From positions 1-49,429 of the forward strand of contig NZ_PPHF01000084.1 in NCBI RefSeq assembly GCF_002904335.1: a DNA stretch of 49,429 bases, in the 5' to 3' direction. This document shows, in pieces, positions 36,189-44,949 of this stretch (position 1 is its first letter; each line of letters starts with the position of its first letter). Position numbers and translations under genes: made by a program. Under the pieces are notes generated by a model that saw nothing but the letters and a program-made list of their open reading frames with translations, had not been told where the DNA came from and did no database searches. The DNA comes from Amycolatopsis sp. CA-126428. GTDB lineage: Bacteria > Actinomycetota > Actinomycetes > Mycobacteriales > Pseudonocardiaceae.

Positions 36189-39053
36189 CTACGCGTCCGG
36201 AGTCAGCTTGATGCGCTGCAAGGCCGCGACGGTCCGCTCGTAGCGCATCGCGAGCGGATGACCGGAGCCGGTCCGGGCGTACGGGCGCAGGATTGCCAAG
36301 CTATCGCCGAGCGCGGCGATCGCACCTGCGCGGTCCTGCCCGCTCATCCGCGTCGCAGCCGTTGCAGACATTTGCGCCGCCAAGCGGGGTGCGTGCACGC
36401 CTGCGTTGTATTCGAGCAGTTCCCGGTCGATGACCGTGGCTTCGGCGGCGGCCGCGACCGCCACGGCCATGTCGTTTCCGATCGCGGCGCAGTTCGCGAG
36501 ACCTCGCAACGCGGCGGCGAGGTCCGCCCGGTGTCGCCGGGGATTCGCCGCGGCGAGCTTGCGGTAGCGAGCCACGCCATCCCTGATCAGCTTCATACCG
36601 AAGTCCAGGTCTCCCAGTTCGACGTGGAGCCGCCCGACCAGGCCCAGGTCCCGCGCGAGATCCGGAGCATGCCGATCCGGGTTGCGCGTCATCAGCTCGC
36701 GCCGCAGCGCGAGTGCGCGGTTCGCCGGGATGATCGCCTCGCTGGTCGGGTGTGCCGCCTGCCGTACCGTTGTCGCAACGACGAAGTACGAATTGGCCAG
36801 ATTGCTTCGGCAGAGCTCGGCATCGGGATCGAAAGGCGCGGTTTCCCAGGTCCGGATCGCCGAGCGGGCGGCGACGAGGGCCTCGGCTGGCCTGCGCATT
36901 TCGAGCAGGGATATCGCGAGGTTCGTCAGAGCCCAGGCCAGCCGCATCGGGTCCCCACCCCCGTCATCGGCCGCGAGCGCGCGATACAGCGCCACGGTTT
37001 CCTCACTCACGCAGAGCCCCTCGTGGTGGAGTCCGACGTCGTACAGGCGGATCCCCAGCCCGATCAGGTCTTTGCCGAGGCTGGGCAGTTCACGAGCGGA
37101 TTCCGCCACGACGGCAGCCCGGCGAAGGGCAACGCATTCCCTGGCTTCACGAAGTGCTCCGTGCGGATCCCCGGCAGCGGCGCGGCAGTCGGACGCCACG
37201 TGCAGCGCGTCGGCCAACGTCGTGATGTGCTGATCCGACGCCTCGGCGAGCCGCCGGGACAAGGCGACGGCCGCGCGCACCAGCCGAAGCGCCTTCTTCA
37301 GGTCACCGAGCAATTTCGTGCGATAGGCGAGCCGGCAGAGTTCGACGGCGAGCAACGGTTCGAACTCCACCGGCTCCCGCTTGACGAGCCTGCGGTAGCA
37401 GACCACCGCCTCGCTTCCGGCGTGCACCGCGGCCGAAAGCCGGCCGAGGTCGCCGTAATCCTGCGCGAGTACTCCGAGTGCGTCGGCCAAGGCAGCTTCC
37501 GGGGCTCCGGAATCGCGGAGTTCGTGAACGAGGGCCGCCAGTTGTGCGCAGCTCGTTCGCCGGAACGAACGCGGAACCGGGATGCACAGGAGATCGTCAC
37601 CGGCCGGGGTGGGGATGAGCTCCGCCAACGCGGCGTCGAGCTCGGCGGTCGGGACCGCGTCGGCCACCAATGCCCTGATCATCACCGGGGCGAAGGTGTG
37701 TCCGCGCACCAGGCCGAGAACCGTCTCCAGGCGGTCGGGATGACTGCTGACCGCCCACGCGAGCGTCGACGCGAGGTCCGCCGCGCCGTCACGGTCTCCC
37801 GACAGGGCGACCGACAACTCGGGTTCGCAGGCCAGGGTCCTCAAGATCAGGTGTCCGAGCAGCAGCCGTGGCACGGCATCGGAGATGCCTGGTGCGTCGG
37901 CCGGGAACCGCTCGTCGACCCAGTCGCGAATGCCGGCGAGCACGTCCGAAGGCGTGGTCGCGAACCGTCGCAGCCGAGCCAGCGACCGGGCCGGCGGCTC
38001 GAGGGCGTGCACCGTGACGATGTCACCGATCGCGAGTTCACTCCTGACCGAGGCGGGCAGCCGCGGATCCGCCTCCGCCGTCCACCCGGCCACTTGAATG
38101 CTCCACAACGCGGTCATGAGCTCCGCGACCGACATGGTTCGCGCGGCGAGGGAACCGGGCCGGTCAAGCACGGCGAGCATCGCCCGGCACAGGAGCACGA
38201 CGATCGCGTCGTGCACGTCGCCGGCCGGAACGAACGCTTCGGACGGCGGCGGCACGTTCCATGCGGCCGCGTAAGCCCGTACTGCTTCCTCGAACCAACG
38301 GAGCCGGTCGGACGCCCGACCGATCGGGCCGAGGCGGACAACCAGGGCCCGGCTCACCGCGGACCTCGCCGCGTCCAGCACATCGACGTGGCTCCGGAGC
38401 CGGTCTGGGTCACGCACGCACAGCACCAGCCGTACCCGGACCCGGGCGGAGGCGAGACTGTCGACCAGCTCGGCCAAGTCCCGGCGACGGTCAGCGTCGG
38501 TCACGACGACGAGGCAGGGTTCACCGCATTCGTCGATCGCTTCGACCAGGCCGGCCACTCCGGCAGCGCGGCCGCAGTACCACTCCGGGGGGAGTTTCCT
38601 GGCCAGTTCGATCGCCAAGCGCTTCTTTCCGGCCCCGTCGAAACCGGCCACGACAGCGATCCAGCTTTCGCCGCCCTCGTCCGTGCACCACCGGATCAGC
38701 GTCCGCAGCTCGGCGCTCCTTCCCCGGAAGGGAGCCGGGCAGTGCGCCGCCGAGAGCCATTCCATCAGGCACGACGCCGATCCCGCGCCACGGCCGGGTG
38801 CCGGCGGTTTCGGCAGTCCGAGCAGCCGCGGCAGGAGCCGCTCCCGGGTCAGCCGAGCGGCACGTGCGCGCAATCGCACCTGCCGCAACGCCAGAGCGAT
38901 GTGGGCGAGCACGGCGGCGCCGAGCGCCGCGAAGATCCAGGCCGCAGGATGGTCGCCGGTGACAAGGTTCGTCATCAGGCCGATGACGACGCCGAACACG
39001 ATCGGCGCCACCGAGTCCACGGTACCCGGCCGGGCTCGTACCGTTTTTTTCAC
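36189..39053 (-). CDS. Membrane-anchored STAND-like NTPase with TPR-type repeats
   Basis: 954 residues from GTG 39053. Two hydrophobic segments near the N-terminus (APIVFGVVIGLMTNLV, AWIFAALGAAVLAHIALAL) anchor it, followed by a basic cytosolic linker. The P-loop is VVAGFDGAGKKRLAIELARKL (GxxGxGK, with K instead of S/T after the invariant Lys), with a Walker B-like PCLVVVTDAD. A regulatory helical part follows (to ~480). Residues ~490-950 are degenerate TPR-like helical pairs (LGVLAQDYGDLGRLSAAVHAGSEAV, LGIRLYDVGLHHEGLCVSEETVALYR, LGLVGRLHVELGDLDFGMKLIRDGVARYR). Such STAND/TPR proteins act as signalling or immune sensors. The altered P-loop suggests weak or no hydrolysis. No effector domain is visible. 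Confidence 0.8.
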   Translation of the reverse strand: MKKTVRARPGTVDSVAPIVFGVVIGLMTNLVTGDHPAAWIFAALGAAVLAHIALALRQVRLRARAARLTRERLLPRLLGLPKPPAPGRGAGSASCLMEWLSAAHCPAPFRGRSAELRTLIRWCTDEGGESWIAVVAGFDGAGKKRLAIELARKLPPEWYCGRAAGVAGLVEAIDECGEPCLVVVTDADRRRDLAELVDSLASARVRVRLVLCVRDPDRLRSHVDVLDAARSAVSRALVVRLGPIGRASDRLRWFEEAVRAYAAAWNVPPPSEAFVPAGDVHDAIVVLLCRAMLAVLDRPGSLAARTMSVAELMTALWSIQVAGWTAEADPRLPASVRSELAIGDIVTVHALEPPARSLARLRRFATTPSDVLAGIRDWVDERFPADAPGISDAVPRLLLGHLILRTLACEPELSVALSGDRDGAADLASTLAWAVSSHPDRLETVLGLVRGHTFAPVMIRALVADAVPTAELDAALAELIPTPAGDDLLCIPVPRSFRRTSCAQLAALVHELRDSGAPEAALADALGVLAQDYGDLGRLSAAVHAGSEAVVCYRRLVKREPVEFEPLLAVELCRLAYRTKLLGDLKKALRLVRAAVALSRRLAEASDQHITTLADALHVASDCRAAAGDPHGALREARECVALRRAAVVAESARELPSLGKDLIGLGIRLYDVGLHHEGLCVSEETVALYRALAADDGGGDPMRLAWALTNLAISLLEMRRPAEALVAARSAIRTWETAPFDPDAELCRSNLANSYFVVATTVRQAAHPTSEAIIPANRALALRRELMTRNPDRHAPDLARDLGLVGRLHVELGDLDFGMKLIRDGVARYRKLAAANPRRHRADLAAALRGLANCAAIGNDMAVAVAAAAEATVIDRELLEYNAGVHAPRLAAQMSATAATRMSGQDRAGAIAALGDSLAILRPYARTGSGHPLAMRYERTVAALQRIKLTPDA

Positions 39054-39272
39054 GCGGGCATTATCACGCAGCCATGATGGTCTCGTACGCAGCCAGGGAC
39101 TCGCCCCTGCATCAACTCGGCCTCACAGATCAGGGACTCTGATCAAGCTCCCCCTTTCGCCGAACCGGGCTTCCACGTCCATGATCATCCGCGCGCCATG
39201 GTTTGGGGCACCGGGTTCGGGGTACTTGCGCAGTCCGCGCTCATTGATCACCCCAGACCATCGAGGACGAGC

Positions 39273-39782
39273 ATGCCTGAGCCGACAACGCCCGAGCCGC
39301 TGCCGGCCGAGCTGCGTGCGCTGGCCGCCGACGCTGAAGCGCTCGCGGCGCGCACCGCGGAGGTGGCCGCCCGGCTGGAGACCGCACCCGACGGGCACCT
39401 GCAGCGCCTCGCCCGGCCCATCGCGAAGGCGACGCACGACCTGAGCGACTACGCCGAAGAGGTTTCCCGGACGGCCGAAGACCTGGCCCGGGTCAGGGTG
39501 GCCCGCGACCCCGGCCTGTGCGACGTTCCGTGGGGCGTCTGCCCGACCCACGGCGTCACGCTGCACTCGAGCGGAGGACGCGCCTGGTGCACCGATCCTG
39601 GCTGCGCCGGCGCGTGGGACTACGACCGGCTTCACACACCATGTGCGGAGCCGGTCACCGCGGTGGTGACCGATCAGGACGGCGCGACCGCGAGGCTGTG
39701 CGAAGCCCACGCGCGGGACGCGAGCGACCGGCTGGCCGACTGCACCGTCTCCCGTCTGGATCACCAGGACTCCGACGACTGA
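39273..39782 (+). CDS. Hypothetical protein with Cys-rich zinc-ribbon-like segment
   Basis: 169 residues from ATG 39273 (GAGGACGAG upstream); a longer frame from 39198 lacks a ribosome site. The first ~90 residues are alpha-helical, Ala/Glu-rich and likely coiled coil (AELRALAADAEALAARTAEVAARLE, DYAEEVSRTAEDLARVRVA). The second half has Cys at LCDVPWGVCPTHG, WCTDPGC, TPCAEP and LCEAH, suggesting a metal-binding fold. Similar small proteins occur in many actinomycetes, often near mobile or accessory regions. Function unknown. It is transcribed divergently from the STAND gene. Confidence 0.75.
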   Translation: MPEPTTPEPLPAELRALAADAEALAARTAEVAARLETAPDGHLQRLARPIAKATHDLSDYAEEVSRTAEDLARVRVARDPGLCDVPWGVCPTHGVTLHSSGGRAWCTDPGCAGAWDYDRLHTPCAEPVTAVVTDQDGATARLCEAHARDASDRLADCTVSRLDHQDSDD

Positions 39783-40093
39783 ACCGGCACCGCCATCGCG
39801 GCTCGGCGCATGCTGTTCTCCAGCCTTGTAGTGACAAGCAGTGGCACGGTGGCCGGGGGACGCGTGGAATCACTACGCTGCTTGAGCTGGCCTCTGCCCT
39901 CGGTCAAGTCCGCCGTGAACGGTCGGTGCCGACGCAGGCCGATGCCGCCAAGAACCCGTCGTTCAAGGCAGGCGACCCCGGGCTCTTCCACGCTCCACGA
40001 CCAGCGACCTGCTCAAGGCCCAGCACCAGCAGCGCCCGCCGGGGACTGTCCGCCGGCCTCTTCGGCTGCTTCGCGCGCCGCGCTTGCCGGTAG
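39783..40093. other. Intergenic stretch without recognisable gene
   Basis: No frame here has a ribosome site and convincing coding character. One rightward frame (LLELASALGQVRRE...) is vaguely helical but unsupported. This stretch replaces the N-terminal half of the M20 peptidase gene that begins right after, so it may mark a recombination boundary. Confidence 0.5.
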
Positions 40094-40657
40094 ACCGCCA
40101 TCGGACTGCTGCGGCAGCAACTGCGCGACGGCGTCCGGGTCCACTGTGTGGTGCAGGAGGCCGGTTCGGCCGTCAATGTCATCCCCGATCGGGCGGCGGC
40201 CGAGTGCATGATCCGCTGCGACACCATCGCCGAAGTCGACGAGGTGTGGGCGCGGGTCCGCCGGTGCTTCGAGGTCGGCGCGCTCGCGGCCGGGACCACC
40301 GTGGACTTCACCACCCAGCCGTCGCTGTACCGCGAGTTCCGGCACGACCCGGACCTGGCCGCGCTGTTCGAGACCCACGCGAAGACGGTGGGCCGCACGT
40401 TCCCGGACTACCCGGACAAGCTCTTCGGCTCGACCGACATGGGGAACGTCTCGCAGGTGATCCCCGCGCTGCACCCGATGCTGTCGTTCGACCTCCCGGC
40501 GGAGGACGGGAACCACACCGCCGCCTTCGCGGCCGCGGCCGGTGGCGCGGAAGGCGACCGGTTCGTCCGCGACGGCGGCCTGGCGATGGCGCTCACGATC
40601 GCGGACGTCGCGCGGTCCGCACCGATCCGGGCCCGGCTGACGGCCTCCGGGAACTGA
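40094..40657 (+). pseudogene. M20-family amidohydrolase/peptidase, N-terminal half missing
   Basis: Open after a TAG at 40091-40093: AIGLLRQQLRDGVRVHCVVQ, then AGSAVNVIPDRAAAECMIRC (dimerisation/lid domain start), YPDKLFGSTDMGNVSQVIPALHPML (last metal-domain part) and NHTAAFAAAAGG. This is the C-terminal ~190 residues of an M20 aminoacyl hydrolase (AbgB/p-aminobenzoyl-glutamate-type). The catalytic N-terminal part with the metal-binding HxD, E and H ligands is absent. Initiation inside (GTG 40148) would give a 169-residue, inactive protein. It is 12 bases before an MFS transporter gene, an arrangement in which hydrolase and transporter normally act together. Confidence 0.75.
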
Positions 40658-40669
40658 GGGAGAACGACC

Positions 40670-41959
40670 ATGGAACCCACTAGGATCGCCACGGCCCCGG
40701 CGGAAGCGACCGGACGGGGCAACCGCCGGGCGCTCGTCGCCGGCAGCATCGGCAACGCCGTCGAGTTCGTCGACTGGGCGGTGTACACGACGTTCTCGTC
40801 CGTCTTCGCGCACCACTTCTTCCCCCCGGGCAACGACAGTGCGGCGCTGCTGTCCACTTTGGCCATCTTCGCCGTGGGTTTCGGCGTGCGGCCGATCGGC
40901 GCCGCGATCATGGGCGCCTACGCCGACCGGCACGGCCGCAAGAAGGGCCTGGTGCTCACGATCGGCCTGATGGCCGCGGCGACGTTCGTCATCGGGGTCT
41001 CGCCGTCCTACGCCCAGGCCGGCCTCGCGGCGCCGATCATCCTGGTGCTCGCGCGCCTGGCGCAGGGCTTCGCCGCGGGGGGCGAATTCGGTGCGGCGTC
41101 GGCCTTCCTCGTGGAGTCCGCCGGCCCCGGTCGCCGCGCGTTCGCGGGCTCGTGGCAGCAGGTCTCGGTCGGCGCCGGGATCCTCGTCGCCTCGGGCATG
41201 GGCGCGATCGTGACGTCGGCGCTGCCCCGGCAGGCGGTGGACAGCTGGGGCTGGCGCCTGGCGTTCGTGGTCGCCTCCCTGTTCGGGCTCGTCGGGCTCT
41301 GGCTGCGCCGCTCGGTGGCGGAAACGGCGTCGTTCCGCCACGTTCGCGGCGACCGGCGCAACGCCCTCGTGACGATGCTCCGGCAGCACCCGAAGGCGGC
41401 GCTGCGCGTCTTCGGCCTCAACATCGCCGGCGTCGTGCTCTACAACATGTGGCTGACCTACTTGCCCACCTACGCGGCCGTGTCCACGCACATCCCGCTC
41501 AACCAGGCGCTGCTGGCCAACGTCATCGGGCTCGTCGTCTTCGTGGTCCTGCTGCCGTTCGCCGGGATGCTGTCCGACCGGCTCGGCCGCAAGCCCACCC
41601 TGGTGACGTTCGCCGGCGGGTTCCTGCTGCTCGCGTGGCCCGCGTTCCGGCTGCTGAACGGGGACTTCCGGCTGCTGCTGCTCGTCCAGGTCGCCGGGCT
41701 CGTCCTGCTGCTCGGCTATTCGGCCAACGTCGCGGCCGTCATGGCGGAGCAGTTCCCGCCGGAGGTCCGGGCGACCGGCATCGGTCTCCCCTACGCGTTG
41801 TCGGTCGCGGTGTTCGGCGGCACCGTCCCGTACCTCACGACGTGGCTGACCACCCACGGGCTCGGGAGGTGGGTGTGGCTGTACTGCGCGATCGCCGCCG
41901 CGATCGGCCTGGTCGTCTACCTGACGATGCCCGAGACGAAGGACAAGGCCATCGACTGA
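40670..41959 (+). CDS. MFS transporter, MHS family
   Basis: 429 residues from ATG 40670 (GGGAGAACGACC upstream). Twelve helices. Family marks: GNAVEFVDWAVYTTFSSVFAHHFFP in helix 1, the loop motif GAYADRHGRKKGL with its repeat GMLSDRLGRKPTL, RLAQGFAAGGEFGAASAFLVE in helix 4-5, and QFPPEVRATGIGLPYALSVAVFGG. These mark metabolite:H+ symporters of the ProP/ShiA/KgtP type, importing carboxylates or betaines. The stop lies only four bases from that of the convergent MDR gene. It may serve the CoA-ester operon or the lost M20 enzyme. Confidence 0.93.
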   Translation: MEPTRIATAPAEATGRGNRRALVAGSIGNAVEFVDWAVYTTFSSVFAHHFFPPGNDSAALLSTLAIFAVGFGVRPIGAAIMGAYADRHGRKKGLVLTIGLMAAATFVIGVSPSYAQAGLAAPIILVLARLAQGFAAGGEFGAASAFLVESAGPGRRAFAGSWQQVSVGAGILVASGMGAIVTSALPRQAVDSWGWRLAFVVASLFGLVGLWLRRSVAETASFRHVRGDRRNALVTMLRQHPKAALRVFGLNIAGVVLYNMWLTYLPTYAAVSTHIPLNQALLANVIGLVVFVVLLPFAGMLSDRLGRKPTLVTFAGGFLLLAWPAFRLLNGDFRLLLLVQVAGLVLLLGYSANVAAVMAEQFPPEVRATGIGLPYALSVAVFGGTVPYLTTWLTTHGLGRWVWLYCAIAAAIGLVVYLTMPETKDKAID

Positions 41960-41963
41960 CGGG

Positions 41964-42989
41964 TCAGTCGATCGTCAGCACGACCTTGCCGAAGCGGTCC
42001 GGGCTCACCAGCCGTTCGTGGGCCCGGGCCAGGTCGGCCAAGGGGAACACCGAGTCGACCACGGGACGCACCTTCCCGGCGGCGAGCCAGGCGAGGACGT
42101 CGGGGACTTCGCGGAGGTCCCCGGCGTGCGCCCCGCGGAAGTCGATCTCGTGGCGGTAGAGGCTGTACAGGTCGATCTCGGCGCGTGGACCCGAGTGCGA
42201 GCCCATGCCGATCAGCCGGCCGCCGGGGCGCAGCGCCCGGATGGACTCCTGGATCGTCGCGCCGCCCGCAGAGTTGTGCACGAGGTCGACGCCCCGCCCG
42301 TCCGTCAGCGCGCGGACCGCCGCGCCGAATCCGGTCACCTGCCGGTAGTTCACGACTTCGTCGGCGCCGATCCCCCGCAGCAGGTTTCGCTTGTCGTCGG
42401 TGCCGGTCGTGGCGATGACCCGCGCGCCGAGGGCGTGGGCGAGTTGCACCGCGGCCGTGCCCACGCCGCTTCCGGCGCCGACGACCAGGGCGGTCTCGCC
42501 GGACCGCAGACCGCCGCGCGTCACCAGCATGTGCCACGCCGTGAGGTACGCGAGCAGGCTCGCCGCCAGGTCGACGTAGGTCAAGGACTCGGGCGCGGGG
42601 ACGGCGTTGCGGGCCGGGACGGCGAGGTATTCGGCGTACGTGCCGTCGGTGTGCTCGCCGAGGAACTTCAGTTCGCGGCAGCGACTGTCCACATCGGACT
42701 TACAGGCGTCGCACGCGCCGCAGCCCAGCATGGGCAGCAGGACCACGCGCTGCCCCACCTCGACGTTCGTGACCGCGCTGCCGACCTCCGCGACGTCTCC
42801 GGCGCCTTCGACACCGAGGATGATCGGGAACGGCGGTTGCTCGGCGAACTTTCCGTCCCGGACGAGCACGTCGGCGCGGTTGAGCCCGGCGGCCCGGAGC
42901 CGGACCAGGACCTCCCCCTCGCCGATCGGGGGACGCGGCACGTCGTCGATCTCGACGACTCCGGCTTGCCTGACGATTGCGGCCTTCAT
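41964..42989 (-). CDS. Zinc-containing MDR alcohol dehydrogenase / quinone oxidoreductase
   Basis: 341 residues; starts within an ATGA overlap of the HTD2-like gene. MDR fold: IGEGEVLVRLRAAGLNRADVLVRDGKF (quinone-oxidoreductase-like, no catalytic Cys), GVEGAGDVAEVG, structural zinc GCGACDACKSDVDSRC, cofactor loop ALVVGAGSGVGTAAVQLAHALGARVIATTG (NADPH-type). Structural zinc is kept but the catalytic zinc ligands are largely absent, so an enoyl- or quinone-reductase role is likelier than alcohol oxidation. Last gene of the operon. Confidence 0.9.
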   Translation of the reverse strand: MKAAIVRQAGVVEIDDVPRPPIGEGEVLVRLRAAGLNRADVLVRDGKFAEQPPFPIILGVEGAGDVAEVGSAVTNVEVGQRVVLLPMLGCGACDACKSDVDSRCRELKFLGEHTDGTYAEYLAVPARNAVPAPESLTYVDLAASLLAYLTAWHMLVTRGGLRSGETALVVGAGSGVGTAAVQLAHALGARVIATTGTDDKRNLLRGIGADEVVNYRQVTGFGAAVRALTDGRGVDLVHNSAGGATIQESIRALRPGGRLIGMGSHSGPRAEIDLYSLYRHEIDFRGAHAGDLREVPDVLAWLAAGKVRPVVDSVFPLADLARAHERLVSPDRFGKVVLTID

Positions 42990-43783
42990 CGTGCTTTCCT
43001 TTCTCCAGTGAGCGTTTCGACCTGCCCGGTCGCGGTGACCCGGCCACTGTGGTCACGAACGGAAACCCTGCCGCTGGTGGCGCGCACCACCAGACCTTGG
43101 TGGTCGAACAGCGGCGCGACGACGCGGTAGCCGATCGCGGTGGGCGTCACCCCGGTTGCGCGGACGGCTTCCGCCATGGCCAGCGCCTGCAGCGGTCCGT
43201 GGACGACCAGCCCCGGGTAGCCCTCGACGTCGCGGGCGTAGTCGCGGTCGTAGTGGATGCGGTGGGCGTTGTAGGTCAACGCCGAGAAGCGGAACAGGAC
43301 GATGGGATCGACCGGGAACGCCCGCTCGTCCGCTTCGAGCGGCACCGGGGTGGCCGCCGTCGCCGAGGCCGGCGCGGACGCGGCGTCGCGGTAGACGATG
43401 TCCTGCTCTTCGACGACCTTCACCTCGCCGTCCTGGCTGATGGTGTGCCGCACGACGACGAAGGTCAGCGGGCCCGACCGCCCCGTCTTGTCCGTCGTCG
43501 ACACGACTTCGGTGCGCCGGGTCGCGACCCGGCCGACGACCAGTGGCCCCGTCCGCGTGACCCGGCCCCCGGCCGCCATGCGCCGACGGCCCGGCGCCGG
43601 GACGATCCCGCGCACGGGGTGACCGTCCGGCCCGAGATCGGCCTGGTGCGGCCGATCGAGCAGGTAGACCCAGTGCCACAGCAGCGGCAGTCCGTCGTTC
43701 TCCAGGTCCGGCAGGTCGACGCGGAGCAGCCGGGCGAGGGCCACGGCGGGCTCCGGTTGCAGCACTTCGGTGTGCTCTGTCAC
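42986..43783 (-). CDS. HTD2 / mesaconyl-C4-CoA-hydratase-like double hotdog dehydratase
   Basis: 265 residues, overlapping both neighbours by four bases. The N-terminal hotdog half has LENDGLPLLWHWVYLLDRPHQADLG and GRRRMAAGGRVT; the C-terminal half has the hydratase motif FRFSALTYNAHRIHYDRDYARDVEGYPGLVVHGPLQAL with the catalytic Asn/His-x-IHYD region. The family hydrates branched dicarboxylic CoA esters (mesaconyl-C4-CoA, itaconyl-CoA) or acts as a fungal-type 3-hydroxyacyl dehydratase. Co-occurrence with class III CoA-transferase and CitE-like lyase favours the dicarboxylate role. Confidence 0.88.
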   Translation of the reverse strand: MTEHTEVLQPEPAVALARLLRVDLPDLENDGLPLLWHWVYLLDRPHQADLGPDGHPVRGIVPAPGRRRMAAGGRVTRTGPLVVGRVATRRTEVVSTTDKTGRSGPLTFVVVRHTISQDGEVKVVEEQDIVYRDAASAPASATAATPVPLEADERAFPVDPIVLFRFSALTYNAHRIHYDRDYARDVEGYPGLVVHGPLQALAMAEAVRATGVTPTAIGYRVVAPLFDHQGLVVRATSGRVSVRDHSGRVTATGQVETLTGERKAR

Positions 43784-44925
43784 GGGGTGACCTCCTCGAA
43801 TTCGGTGCGGAGGACGTCGTTGTGCTCGCCGAGCCGGGGCACCGGGCCCAGCACCGGCTCCACTTCGTCGATGTCGACCGGAGGCAGCAGCGCCCGGACG
43901 GCACCACCAGGGGCCCGGACCCGCTGCCAGCGATCACGCGCGGCGAGCTGCGGATGGTCGAGGAGCTCACCCGGCCGGCGCAGGCGGGCGCACGCGATCC
44001 CGGCGTCGCCGAGCAGTGCGACGACTCGGTCGGCGTCGAACGCGGCGAACGCCGACTCGATCAGCGGATCGATCAGGTGGTCGTGGGCGACGCGTTCGGG
44101 GTTGTGGGCGAACCGCGGGTCGGCAGCCAGGTCCGGGCGCCGGAGAACGTCCCGGCACAACCGGACCCATTCGCGATCGCTTTGGACGGCCAGGAAGACC
44201 TGGTTGCCGTCTCCGGCCTGATAAGGGCCGTATGGGGCGATCGACGCGTGCTTCGCCCCGGTCCTGCGGGTCTCCGAGCCGCCGTAGACGGCGTGGTACG
44301 CCGGTTGGACCATCCACTCCGCCAGCGCGTCGAGCATCGCGACCTCGACGGTCGCGCCGACGCCCGTGGCGGCTCGGCGCAGCAGCGCGGTGAGGATGCC
44401 AGAGTAGGCGTACATGCCCGTCGCGATGTCCGCGATCGAAATCCCGGCCTTGCTCGGCTGCTCCGGCGTGCCGGTGGCGGTGACGAGCCCGGCTTCGCAC
44501 TGGATCAGCAGGTCGTAGGCCTTCTTCGCCTGGTACGGGCCGCCGGGGCCGTAGCCCGAGATCGAGCAGTGGACGAGGCCGGGGCGGGCGGCCCGCAGGG
44601 TCGCGGCGTCGAGGCCGAGGCGGCCTGCCGCGCCCGGCGCGAGGTTCTGGACCACGACGTCGGCGGCCGCGATCATCGCGTCGAGCACGCGGCGGTCGGC
44701 CGGGTCCTTGATGTCCAGCTCGATCGACTCCTTGCCGCGGTTGAGCCAGACGAAGTAGCTGGAGTCGCCGTGGACCGTCCGGTCGTAGCCGCGGGAGAAG
44801 TCCCCGGTCCCGGGGCGTTCGACCTTGATGACGCGGGCGCCGAGGTCGGCGAGCTGCCGGGTCGCGAAGGGAGCGGCGACCGCCTGTTCCAGCGCGACGA
44901 CGGTCGTGCCTTCGAGTGGGAGCAT
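43780..44925 (-). CDS. CaiB/BaiF class III CoA-transferase
   Basis: 381 residues from ATG 44925. Family III marks: PLEGTTVVALEQAVAAPFATRQLADLGARVIKVERPGTGDFSRGYD, FVWLNRGKESIELDIKDP, CSISGYGPGGPYQAKKAYDLLIQCEAGL (catalytic Asp in AYD), GMYAYSGILTALLRR. It moves CoA between carboxylic acids by a ping-pong mechanism with an Asp-CoA anhydride. Here it should activate the free acid at the start of the pathway, using succinyl-CoA or acetyl-CoA as donor. It lies 24 bases after the CitE-like gene, with a ribosome site (GAAAGGC) between. Confidence 0.94.
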   Translation of the reverse strand: MLPLEGTTVVALEQAVAAPFATRQLADLGARVIKVERPGTGDFSRGYDRTVHGDSSYFVWLNRGKESIELDIKDPADRRVLDAMIAAADVVVQNLAPGAAGRLGLDAATLRAARPGLVHCSISGYGPGGPYQAKKAYDLLIQCEAGLVTATGTPEQPSKAGISIADIATGMYAYSGILTALLRRAATGVGATVEVAMLDALAEWMVQPAYHAVYGGSETRRTGAKHASIAPYGPYQAGDGNQVFLAVQSDREWVRLCRDVLRRPDLAADPRFAHNPERVAHDHLIDPLIESAFAAFDADRVVALLGDAGIACARLRRPGELLDHPQLAARDRWQRVRAPGGAVRALLPPVDIDEVEPVLGPVPRLGEHNDVLRTEFEEVTP

Positions 44926-44949
44926 GGAAAGCCTTTCGTGGCCGCCGTT

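Noticed and set aside
36258..39077. 939-residue rightward frame antisense to the STAND-TPR gene
   Set aside because: Composition is Arg/Gly/His/Gln-rich shadow type; the leftward frame has helices, P-loop and TPR pattern.
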